From: Bacteroidaceae bacterium
GTDB lineage: Bacteria > Bacteroidota > Bacteroidia > Bacteroidales > Bacteroidaceae
Direction: 5' to 3'
Assembly (NCBI GenBank): GCA_900770705.1
Contig: CAAGLF010000005.1
Span: 1-5,069, forward strand
DNA length: 5,069 nucleotides
The notes under the pieces were generated by a model. The model was not told the origin of the DNA. It was given only the letters and a program-made list of their open reading frames with translations, and did not search any database. The position numbers and the translations under genes are program-made. The stretch's first letter is position 1. The number at the start of each line of letters is the position of its first letter. Positions 1-5,069 of this stretch are shown here, in pieces.

Positions 1-57
1 GTCATTATGGACGGCTGGGAGGACGCAGTCACCGAAGTATCCGAGATTACCGTCTGA
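1..57 (+). CDS. C-terminal end of an unidentified upstream gene (partial)
   Basis: Reading frame 1 is open from the first base and ends at TGA (55-57), giving 18 residues: VIMDGWEDAVTEVSEITV. The start lies outside the window. The tail is acidic, and its last residues alternate hydrophobic and polar like a final beta strand. That could suit an exported Bacteroidota beta-sandwich protein, but the piece is too short to assign a family. It lies 74 bases before the next gene on the same strand, and I see no Bacteroidota -7 box in the gap, so the two may be co-transcribed. If the missing upstream gene were an AAA ATPase it would matter for the DUF4435 gene that follows, but this tail does not show that. 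That it is coding at all rests on the open frame and the sensible stop position. Confidence 0.5.
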   Translation, partial: VIMDGWEDAVTEVSEITV

Positions 58-69
58 ATTTCGGCGAAG

Positions 70-113
70 CCGGGGGAGTCCGGCGCCCCAGCCCTCCTTC
101 CGGACTAACCCGG
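70..113 (+). other. Long intercistronic hairpin without a U-tract
   Basis: CCGGG (70-74) pairs with CCCGG (109-113), and AGTCCGG (77-83) pairs with CCGGACT (100-106). The two stems are separated by a GG/AA internal loop, which could form tandem G-A pairs, and the apical loop is 16 bases. That makes 12 Watson-Crick pairs, nearly all G-C. No run of T follows, so it is not a standard intrinsic terminator. It sits just after the upstream stop codon and 18 bases before the DUF4435 start. It could protect an upstream mRNA end or modulate translation of the next gene. A smaller competing hairpin, CGGC-GAA-GCCG (62-72), overlaps its left arm. The pairing is seen in the sequence; the function is inferred. 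Confidence 0.45.
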
Positions 114-131
114 AGAACAGCCTTTCGCCCT

Positions 132-1139
132 ATGTCGACCCACTTGAGCCACAACCTGACCTCCTCCTATATCGAAGCGGCCAACCGCCTCGACGGAAAG
201 AATGCGCGCCAGCGCATCATCGCTTATGTGGAGGGCTTCGACGACATTCTCTTCTGGAGCAACCTGCTCCACTCGGTGCCGTCCGGACGTTTCGACTTCG
301 AGGTAATGCTCCCTTCCCGCACCAGCCTCTCGAAAGGCAAGAAGATAGCGCTTGCCAACAGGCTCGGACCGCGGATGATAGCCTGCGTAGATGCCGATTA
401 TGACTACCTGCTGCAGGGAGCGACCGAGGTATCGCGCACTGTCTGCGAGAATCCCTACGTTTTCCACACATACGTTTACGCTATCGAGAACTTCCAGCTG
501 TATGCCCCCACGCTTCAGAAAGTTTGCGTGACAGCTATGCTCAACGATCGCCGCGTTTTCGACTTCGAAGCCTTCCTCCAGACTTTCTCCGAGGTCGTCT
601 GGCCGCTCTTCGTATGGAGTATATGGGGGTACCGCTACGGGCGTTACAAGACCTTCTCCCTGACGGATTTCGCCGGCGTCATCGCAATGAACGATGTCAG
701 CGTTGCGCGTCCCGACCAGGCTCTGGAACGCCTGCGCCACCGTGTAAATGCCAAGATTGCCCGCCTGCAGCGGCAGTTTCCCGAAGGCCGGAAGACCTAC
801 AAGCCCCTGATGGAACAGTTGATGGCCCTGGGGCTGACGCCCGACACCACCTATTTATATATACGCGGCCACGATCTGCACGACGGCGTACTTTCCTCCC
901 TGTTGAATACTGTCTGCGACATCCTGCGCCGCGAGCGAGAGCGCGAAATCCGTCGTCTGGCCGGCCACAACCTGCAAATGCACAACGAAATGGCCTCCTA
1001 TCAGCACGCCGTGGCTCCTGTCGATGAGGTGCTGCGCAAGCATACCGCCTACGTCGGAGCCCCGCTCTACCAGCGCATTCAGAGCGACATCACCCGCCAC
1101 CTGCAGCAGCTGGAGCAGCAGATGGAGAAGCAGCCGTAG
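132..1139 (+). CDS. DUF4435 (TOPRIM-like, AriB family) protein
   Basis: A complete 335-residue protein with no signal peptide, so probably cytoplasmic. The N-terminal half carries TOPRIM-type metal-site motifs: a strand ending in VEGFDD (33-38, candidate catalytic Glu34) and the acidic DADYD (87-91). It also has the YAIENF segment (117-122) and a later RGHDL (245-249), both typical of DUF4435. An aromatic stretch, VVWPLFVWSIWGYRYG, spans 155-170. The tail is charged and helical (about 262-335, RREREREIRR at 266-275, then Gln-rich). TOPRIM folds with Glu and DxD bind metal and cut or join nucleic acid. DUF4435 includes AriB, the effector of the PARIS anti-phage system, normally paired with the AAA ATPase AriA. 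No ATPase is visible here; only 18 codons of the upstream gene are in view. The ATG at 132 was chosen because the frame upstream reads as non-protein-like sequence. A terminator follows 16 bases after the stop. Family call is strong; activity and a defence role are inferred. Confidence 0.82.
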   Translation: MSTHLSHNLTSSYIEAANRLDGKNARQRIIAYVEGFDDILFWSNLLHSVPSGRFDFEVMLPSRTSLSKGKKIALANRLGPRMIACVDADYDYLLQGATEVSRTVCENPYVFHTYVYAIENFQLYAPTLQKVCVTAMLNDRRVFDFEAFLQTFSEVVWPLFVWSIWGYRYGRYKTFSLTDFAGVIAMNDVSVARPDQALERLRHRVNAKIARLQRQFPEGRKTYKPLMEQLMALGLTPDTTYLYIRGHDLHDGVLSSLLNTVCDILRREREREIRRLAGHNLQMHNEMASYQHAVAPVDEVLRKHTAYVGAPLYQRIQSDITRHLQQLEQQMEKQP

Positions 1140-1154
1140 GCCTGCAAAACCAGA

Positions 1155-1200
1155 CTGTCGCCGCGATGGATTCCACAACCTCGGCGATAGTTTTTTCTTT
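1155..1200 (+). terminator. Rho-independent terminator after the DUF4435 gene
   Basis: CTGTCGCCG (1155-1163) pairs with CGGCGATAG (1182-1190), giving nine pairs including one G-U. The stem runs directly into TTTTTTCTTT (1191-1200). The 18-base loop can form a small inner TGG/CCA helix (1167-1175). It starts 16 bases past the DUF4435 stop codon, so it should end that transcript and separate it from the hexosaminidase gene. Confidence 0.85.
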
Positions 1201-1214
1201 CGGCCTTGTAATTA

Positions 1215-1256
1215 AAATTTCTACGGCAGAAATTTAAATTTTCGCCGCAGAAATAT
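1215..1256 (+). promoter_or_regulatory. Tandem 21-bp near-palindromes, candidate operator
   Basis: The first unit (1215-1235) is a perfect inverted repeat, AAATTTCT (1215-1222) and AGAAATTT (1228-1235), around the 5-base centre ACGGC. The second unit (1236-1256) follows without a gap. It matches the first at 16 of 21 positions and keeps the outer AAATTT and the CAGAAAT right arm, but its own symmetry is imperfect. A 21-base period is two helical turns, so two dimers would sit on the same DNA face. The pair lies between the upstream terminator and the -7 box at 1320, about 64-105 bases upstream of it, a position suited to an activator or regulator of the hexosaminidase gene. The repeat is seen directly; binding by a regulator is inferred. 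Confidence 0.55.
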
Positions 1257-1296
1257 CTCCGAGGAAAGAGGAATGGAAAGAAACCTCCGAAAAAAC

Positions 1297-1327
1297 TTTT
1301 TTTACCGCTGTGCTTATGCTACCTTTG
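1297..1327 (+). promoter_or_regulatory. Bacteroidota-type promoter for the hexosaminidase gene
   Basis: TACCTTTG (1320-1327) matches the Bacteroidota sigma-ABfr -7 consensus TAnnTTTG exactly. The -33 element is weak: a run of T (1297-1303) lies at about the right distance (19 bases from 1300 to 1320) but lacks the G of TTTG, which may mean activator dependence. Transcription would start near 1332, leaving a 5' leader of about 55 bases before the ATG at 1388. No other good match to this consensus was found in the intergenic region. Confidence 0.75.
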
Positions 1328-1331
1328 TCCG

Positions 1332-1349
1332 CGGAAGCACAGACTTCCG
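1332..1349 (+). other. Small hairpin at the predicted mRNA 5' end
   Basis: CGGAAG (1332-1337) pairs with CTTCCG (1344-1349) across the 6-base loop CACAGA. If transcription starts about 5 bases after the -7 box, this hairpin caps the very 5' end of the hexosaminidase mRNA and could slow its decay. The remaining leader (1350-1387) is AT-rich and unstructured, with no Shine-Dalgarno, as is usual in Bacteroidota. The pairing is seen; the role is inferred. Confidence 0.4.
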
Positions 1350-1387
1350 GCAAATTATATCGACAAACCTTAATAATACTATTCTTA

Positions 1388-1450
1388 ATGATGAGAAAAA
1401 CATTTTACCTTCTCCTCCTTTTAGCCACTTTCGGCACGGCTGCGATAGCG
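1388..1450 (+). other. Signal peptide of the hexosaminidase
   Basis: Residues 1-21 show the n-h-c pattern: MMRK, then a hydrophobic core FYLLLLLATFG, then TAAIA before Q22. Cleavage by signal peptidase I after A21 fits the A-x-A rule, and Gln just after the cut is common in Bacteroidota. There is no cysteine near the site, so this is not a lipoprotein. Confidence 0.85.
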
Positions 1451-4400
1451 CAGACAAGCCCCTTCGTCAACCTGACGCCCAAGGCTAAGAAAATGACGAC
1501 CTCGGCAGGAACACTCTCGTTGCCACTCGACTTCAAGGTGCTTGTGCAGAACGACGCGGATACCCTGACAGCCGAGGCACAACGCTTCGTCGACGACTTC
1601 AACCGCGCTTCCGGCGGAACGGCCTCAGTGGTACCGGCCTCTTCTGCCGACGCACTCGTGCGGGTCAGCCTCGACGAGACATTGGCCGCCGAAGGATACA
1701 CCCTCAACGTGGCCGCCGACAGCATTACCATCACGGCCGCCACAACCGCCGGCCTCTTCTATGCCTTCCAGAGCGTGGAGAAGATGCTTCCCGGCAATGT
1801 AATGGCCGGAGTGGCCGATCCTGCCGTCACTTCCTACGACCTGCCGCTCGTTTCTATCGAAGACGAGCCGCGCTTTGGCTATCGCGGCTTTATGCTCGAT
1901 GTCGCCCGGCATTTCTTCACGGTCGAAGAGGTGAAGAGAATACTCGATATGATGGCCATCTACAAGCTCAATCGTTTCCACTGGCACCTGAGCGACGACC
2001 AGGGCTGGCGTGTGGAAATCAAGAAGTACCCAAAGCTCACCACCATCGGAGCTACGGCCAAGAACTGCTATGTCACGGATATGAAGTACGGTCCCTATTG
2101 GACCAACAAGGTCTACGGACCATATTTCTACACGAAAGAAGAACTTAAGGACGTCGTAGCCTATGCGAAAGCCCGACACATAGAAATTATCCCCGAGATA
2201 GATATGCCGGGCCACTTCGTGGCAGCCATGACCGCCTATCCCGAATACAGTTGCTGGCCCAACGGCTCGCACGAGGTGTGGATAAACGGCGGTATCTCCT
2301 CCGACGTCCTCAATGTCGCCAATCCCGCCGCCGTTCAGTTCGCGAAAGATATCCTTGCCGAGATTATGGACATCTTTCCCTACGACTACATTCACATTGG
2401 CGGCGACGAATGCCCCACTTCCGCCTGGGAAGGCAACGCAGAGTGCCAGGCTCTCTACAATTCCTTGGGCCTAAGCAGTTACAGAGAGCTGCAATCACAC
2501 TTCATCAAGGATATGGGCGACTATATCAGGGAGAATGGACGAAAACTCGTGGTCTGGAACGAATCCATCACGGCCGACGGAGCCGATACCGACCTGATAA
2601 AGGCCACGGATGCCACCGTATTCTGCTGGATGCCCGCAGCCGAGGGAGCCAAAAAGGCCGCCCAGCTCGGCTTGAACAACGTATTTACGCCCTGGGGGCC
2701 TTACTATATTAACCGCAAGCAGAGTACGGACGCCGGAGAGCCTTCTGCAGCCGGCGACGGTACCGATACGGTGGAGAAAACCTACAATACAGAAGCCGTC
2801 CCCACAGATATCTCTGCTGAGCTCGCCAAGTATTATACCGGAGTACAGGGAACATTCTGGACCGAGCACGTGGCAACGCGCGACTACCTCGAATACCTCG
2901 CCTTCCCCCGCTTCCAGGCCATCGCCGAGGCCGGCTGGACACCGAAAAGCGGCAAGAATTTCGACAACTTCATCGAGAGAATGAAGGCCGACACCGCTAT
3001 GTGGAATTACAAAGGCTATGAATACGGCAGACACTACCTGAGGGAAAACAGCCAGGCCGACAAGGTAATGCCCGTGGCCTCCACGGCTTCGGAACAGCAT
3101 TGGTATCACATCCAGACCCGAGCTACGGACGCCACCCGCACCGGCCGTGTGTGGGAACTCCTCAGTGCATCCTCCCCTCTCGTCACCCAGTATGCCGGCA
3201 ACGGCGCTGCGGAAAACGTGCTTTGGACAAATGCGCGCGACGAAGCCAATCCGGATTGCCAGCTCTGGGCTTTTGAGCAGAGTGAGGCCGATCCGACGCG
3301 CTGGGCCCTCGTCTGCAAGGCGCAGCCCGAAGGTTCGCTGAACCCCAACCCTACTCAGAAAAACAACGGCGGCCGCTGGAAATACGATGTCGCCACCAAG
3401 AACTATAATTTCGTACTTGCCGACAACCAGTATGGCCAAGAGGGAAATTACTACTATTATTCGCTGCGCTCCGACCAGGTTAGCGGCTGGTATATGAACG
3501 CTTCGATGAGCGGACAGGGACTTGCAGTGAACTTGTGGACCAATGCGGCCGATGGCAATGGCGGCCAGTGGATCTTCGAGCCTATGGAAGGTACGCCTGC
3601 CGAGCCGGTACAGTCGTTTGACTACCTGGAAGAAGGAAAGACCTACAGCTTCGTGAATGCTGTGGAGGGCTTCGAAAACATTTCCTTGGCCGACGACGGA
3701 CGAAGCACGAACCTGGTGTACACTGTCAAGTGGGGAGACAACGCCTGGACGGTGGTAGGTTCCACTGTCAACGAGGACGGCACGCAGACCGTGCAGCTGC
3801 AGAACACGGCGACGGCCAGAAAAATTGCTGCTGCGGCGTCTGCTGCTACGGGGCAGCTCGGATATCCCGTTTCCGTGGGCACTGCGGCTGCAGGCGTGCT
3901 GATTTCGCAGAATCAGCACGAGGAAGACTTCACGCTCAGCGTGGGCGGAAAGAATCTCTTCCCTGTTCCGGCTACTTCCGTGGCCCTTTCCGGCATTGTC
4001 AGTGCAGGAAGTTCCATATCCGGCCTCAATGCCGTTCGTCCGATGGGCGCGGCGTGGACTTTCGCGGAGGTACGCCCGCTTACCTATATCTGCCAGGACG
4101 AAAACGGCGCTGAAATCGCCACTTTCCGCCGCTCCTGGCCTGTCAGCGTGCTGGAAGGAGAGAATGCCCAGGCTGAAATCGAGGCTGATCTGCCCGTACT
4201 GAAGAATATGTCGCCCTTGCGTGCAGTTATGGCTGACGACGTGGTGACTGTCACCTATCAACGTTCTGCTTATGCCGTCCGCGTGATTTGCAGAGACCAG
4301 CGGGGAGCCATTGTGTCGGACGAGGAGACGGCTGTGCCCGTGGGCGAACCATTTAACGTGGCTTATCCCGAAATTCCCTACTATGAATTTGAAGGTGCAG

Positions 4401-5069
4401 ACGTGGCCGACGGCACTGTTCTCGTCCCCGAAGCCGACCAGACGCTGGAAGCAGTGTATACCACCGAGGCTTTCAGCGGTGTCAAGGCGCTGGGAAAGGC
4501 TGTCTCCGAACTAAAGGACGGTTGCTCCTATGTAATCTACGATACATCGCCCAATGCGACAGAACGTATCGGCTACCGAAACATCAACCCCGCCACCGGT
4601 CAGATTATGAAGGCCACTTCGCTCGCTGCCGCCGACCCGTATTACACGTGGACGATGGAAAAGGTGGGTTCGGGCTTCAAGGTGAAGAACGAGTACTTGC
4701 AAAAATACATTCCCGCACTCACACAGAGTGGTGCCATCATTGTAGGCGCAACGGGCGACGTCTTTACCTTCACGCTCAACGCCGACGGAGAAACTTGGAA
4801 GGTGAAAGGATCGAACGGGCAGTACTGGGACGGTGTGGCCGGCTCGATGACGGGTTGGCATACGTACGGACATCCCTATAAGTTCTTTGAATATGTGGCC
4901 AGGCCCTACTTCCGCGTGACAGTCCGCGTTGAAGATACGGAGGGTGCCCTGCTGAGCGAGAGCCAGCACCTGGTAGAAGCCGGCGACAACGTGCAACTGC
5001 TTGTTCCCGAAGTGAAAGGCTATACGTTGAAGTCCGTGGAGAATGCCGCTGCCGCTGAAGGCGTAAGTA
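1388..5069 (+). CDS. Secreted GH20 beta-N-acetylhexosaminidase with long modular tail (3' partial)
   Basis: The frame stays open to the window edge: 1,227 codons with no stop, against roughly 500-800 residues for common GH20 enzymes. It should remove terminal beta-linked GlcNAc or GalNAc from host or dietary glycans in the periplasm or at the surface. Residues 1-21 form a signal peptide. About 25-158 fit the GH20b lead domain and about 162-518 the catalytic barrel. Seen there are GYRGFMLDVARHF (164-176), HWHLSDDQGWR (198-208), PEIDMPGH (269-276) and HIGGDE (336-341). D340 is the expected residue that orients the substrate acetamido group and E341 the acid/base, as in substrate-assisted GH20 catalysis. 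WTE (491-493) closes the site. At the sugar-binding YxD position the protein has Y440-I-N442. After the barrel come QxW-like and MucBP-like modules. Two adjacent ATGs (1388, 1391) are possible starts; the choice changes one residue. The gene has its own promoter. The end, possibly carrying a sorting domain, lies outside the window. Confidence 0.93.
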   Translation, partial: MMRKTFYLLLLLATFGTAAIAQTSPFVNLTPKAKKMTTSAGTLSLPLDFKVLVQNDADTLTAEAQRFVDDFNRASGGTASVVPASSADALVRVSLDETLAAEGYTLNVAADSITITAATTAGLFYAFQSVEKMLPGNVMAGVADPAVTSYDLPLVSIEDEPRFGYRGFMLDVARHFFTVEEVKRILDMMAIYKLNRFHWHLSDDQGWRVEIKKYPKLTTIGATAKNCYVTDMKYGPYWTNKVYGPYFYTKEELKDVVAYAKARHIEIIPEIDMPGHFVAAMTAYPEYSCWPNGSHEVWINGGISSDVLNVANPAAVQFAKDILAEIMDIFPYDYIHIGGDECPTSAWEGNAECQALYNSLGLSSYRELQSHFIKDMGDYIRENGRKLVVWNESITADGADTDLIKATDATVFCWMPAAEGAKKAAQLGLNNVFTPWGPYYINRKQSTDAGEPSAAGDGTDTVEKTYNTEAVPTDISAELAKYYTGVQGTFWTEHVATRDYLEYLAFPRFQAIAEAGWTPKSGKNFDNFIERMKADTAMWNYKGYEYGRHYLRENSQADKVMPVASTASEQHWYHIQTRATDATRTGRVWELLSASSPLVTQYAGNGAAENVLWTNARDEANPDCQLWAFEQSEADPTRWALVCKAQPEGSLNPNPTQKNNGGRWKYDVATKNYNFVLADNQYGQEGNYYYYSLRSDQVSGWYMNASMSGQGLAVNLWTNAADGNGGQWIFEPMEGTPAEPVQSFDYLEEGKTYSFVNAVEGFENISLADDGRSTNLVYTVKWGDNAWTVVGSTVNEDGTQTVQLQNTATARKIAAAASAATGQLGYPVSVGTAAAGVLISQNQHEEDFTLSVGGKNLFPVPATSVALSGIVSAGSSISGLNAVRPMGAAWTFAEVRPLTYICQDENGAEIATFRRSWPVSVLEGENAQAEIEADLPVLKNMSPLRAVMADDVVTVTYQRSAYAVRVICRDQRGAIVSDEETAVPVGEPFNVAYPEIPYYEFEGADVADGTVLVPEADQTLEAVYTTEAFSGVKALGKAVSELKDGCSYVIYDTSPNATERIGYRNINPATGQIMKATSLAAADPYYTWTMEKVGSGFKVKNEYLQKYIPALTQSGAIIVGATGDVFTFTLNADGETWKVKGSNGQYWDGVAGSMTGWHTYGHPYKFFEYVARPYFRVTVRVEDTEGALLSESQHLVEAGDNVQLLVPEVKGYTLKSVENAAAAEGVS
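1871..2941 (+). other. GH20 catalytic barrel region
   Basis: This covers residues about 162-518 of the hexosaminidase. By the family pattern, R166 is the expected sugar-binding arginine, D203 and H276 support the active site, D340-E341 are the catalytic pair (bases 2405-2410), and W390, W414 and W491 are candidate pocket tryptophans. E493 matches the conserved WxE glutamate. A polar loop (about 443-470, rich in Gly, Asp and Thr) follows the YYIN strand. All the key catalytic residues are present, so the enzyme is predicted active. Domain borders are estimates from motifs. Confidence 0.88.
3083..3595 (+). other. QxW-like (beta-trefoil-type) module A
   Basis: Residues about 566-736 of the hexosaminidase, rich in Trp, Tyr, Gly and Asn. 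They contain CQLWAFEQ (624-631) and GGQWIFEPM (725-733), resembling the QxW strands that close subdomains of ricin-type beta-trefoil lectins. Earlier residues such as HWYHIQTR (571-578) and YYYYSLR (688-694) look like further strands. The likely role is glycan binding that keeps the enzyme on its substrate. The trefoil assignment rests on pattern only. Confidence 0.45.
3614..4078 (+). other. Accessory module B, possibly trefoil-like
   Basis: Residues about 743-897. It opens with YLEEGKTYSFVNAVEG (746-761) and closes with GAAWTFAEVRP (887-897), echoing the closing strand of module A. The middle is unusually Ala-rich (814-820, again 832-836), and a perfect 10-bp inverted repeat lies in its DNA (3895-3920). 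I do not recognise the family with confidence. It may be a degenerate copy of the same fold as modules A and C. Confidence 0.35.
3895..3920 (+). repeat. Perfect 10-bp inverted repeat inside the hexosaminidase gene
   Basis: CGTGCTGATT (3895-3904) and AATCAGCACG (3911-3920) are exact reverse complements around the 6-base spacer TCGCAG. A T-G pair could close it further to a CGCA tetraloop. It lies within module B (residues about 837-845) and no T-run follows, so it is not a terminator. In mRNA it would make a stable hairpin. Confidence 0.8.
4079..4465 (+). other. Two tandem MucBP-like repeats
   Basis: Repeat 1 spans residues about 898-959 and repeat 2 about 960-1026. Both follow the pattern of MucBP and related Gram-negative beta-repeats: a strand into D-x-x-G (CQDENGAEI at 902-910, CRDQRGAIV at 968-976), a V-x-x-G-E turn (921-925; VGEP 985-988), and a closing strand V-x-Y (VTVTYQ 953-958, LEAVYT 1020-1025). 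Repeat 2 is the better match, with PEIPYYEFEG (994-1003) at the usual P-x-Y position. In other proteins such repeats bind mucin or act as rod-like spacers; which applies here is unknown. Confidence 0.5.
4475..4900 (+). other. Accessory module C, possibly trefoil-like
   Basis: Residues about 1030-1171, between the second and third MucBP-like repeats. It contains KDGCSYVIYDTSP (1043-1055), YYTWTMEKVGSGFKVKN (1085-1101) and ETWKVKGSNGQYWDG (1135-1149). The hallmark is short strands of the type W-x-hydrophobic followed by G-x-G-F or N-G-x-Y-W, as in carbohydrate-binding beta-trefoils of Bacteroidota enzymes. The resemblance to module A is in texture rather than clear identity. Confidence 0.35.
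4904..5068 (+). other. Third MucBP-like repeat, cut by the window edge
   Basis: Residues about 1173-1227 again show strand, D-x-x-G turn and strand: FRVTVRVEDTEGALLS (1175-1190), then VEAGDNVQLLVPEVKGYTLKSV (1196-1217), where the P-x-x-x-G-Y spacing is the classic MucBP/InlB-repeat signature. Its separation from repeats 1-2 by module C gives an alternating order and suggests the pattern continues past the window. Confidence 0.5.

Noticed and set aside
105..740. 211-codon open frame on the - strand
   Set aside because: A mirror of the DUF4435 gene, whose own motifs (VEGFDD, DADYD, IEN) are family-typical.
132..1139. Assigning the gene the symbol ariB and calling a PARIS system
   Set aside because: DUF4435 is broader than AriB, and no AriA-type ATPase is visible in the window, so the system call is not supported.
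1257..1290. Possible hairpin between GAGG (1261-1264) and CCTC (1284-1287)
   Set aside because: Only four pairs across a 19-base loop; not distinguishable from chance in this purine-rich stretch.
1273..1488. 71-codon + frame at the start of the hexosaminidase gene
   Set aside because: It spans the -7 box and the leader, then overlaps the true start and signal peptide in another frame. The product has no recognisable features.
1625..2395. 256-codon open frame on the - strand
   Set aside because: Antisense to the GH20 lead domain and barrel; it shows no independent motifs, and its start has no promoter.
2251..2712. 153-codon + frame inside the hexosaminidase gene
   Set aside because: Out of frame with the GH20 coding sequence; the Arg-rich product is typical of a shifted reading of GC-rich codons.
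2495..4261. 588-codon open frame on the - strand
   Set aside because: It lies entirely antisense to the hexosaminidase, whose signal peptide, GH20 motifs and catalytic residues are unmistakable. Its translation shows no recognisable domain. Long antisense frames are common opposite GC-rich genes with biased codon use.

Overview
The window looks like chromosome from a member of the Bacteroidota (order Bacteroidales), probably a GC-rich gut lineage such as an Alistipes or Prevotellaceae relative. Three things support this. The coding sequence is GC-rich while the intergenic DNA is AT-rich. A perfect Bacteroidota-type -7 box (TACCTTTG, matching TAnnTTTG) precedes the second gene, and the AT-rich leader before its start shows no obvious Shine-Dalgarno. 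The second gene encodes a secreted GH20 hexosaminidase of the kind common in Bacteroidales glycan foragers. The genus is inference only.

Layout, all on the + strand. (1) Bases 1-57 are the last 18 codons of an upstream gene of unknown identity. (2) Bases 58-131 are a short spacer that can fold into a long hairpin (70-113). (3) Bases 132-1139 encode a complete 335-residue DUF4435/TOPRIM-like protein, the family that includes AriB, the effector of the PARIS anti-phage system. (4) Bases 1140-1387 are a rich regulatory intergenic region. In order it holds an intrinsic terminator (about 1155-1200), two tandem 21-bp near-palindromes (1215-1256), a Bacteroidota promoter (-7 box at 1320-1327), a small hairpin at the predicted mRNA 5' end (1332-1349), and an AT-rich leader. 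(5) From base 1388 to the window edge runs one open frame of at least 1,227 residues. It encodes an exported GH20 beta-N-acetylhexosaminidase with a long modular tail and no stop codon in the window. It fills nearly three quarters of the window.

The two main genes appear to be separate transcription units, because a terminator and then a promoter lie between them. Nothing in the sequence links their functions. The first looks intracellular (nucleic-acid or defence-type TOPRIM fold). The second is exported and should release terminal GlcNAc or GalNAc from host mucin-type glycans, with its tail of QxW-like and MucBP-like modules likely binding glycan or acting as spacer. The points most worth a second look are the tandem operator-like palindromes, the size and alternating module order of the hexosaminidase tail, a stand-alone-looking DUF4435 gene, an Asp-to-Asn change at a sugar-binding position of the GH20 site, and a perfect 10-bp inverted repeat inside the hexosaminidase coding sequence.
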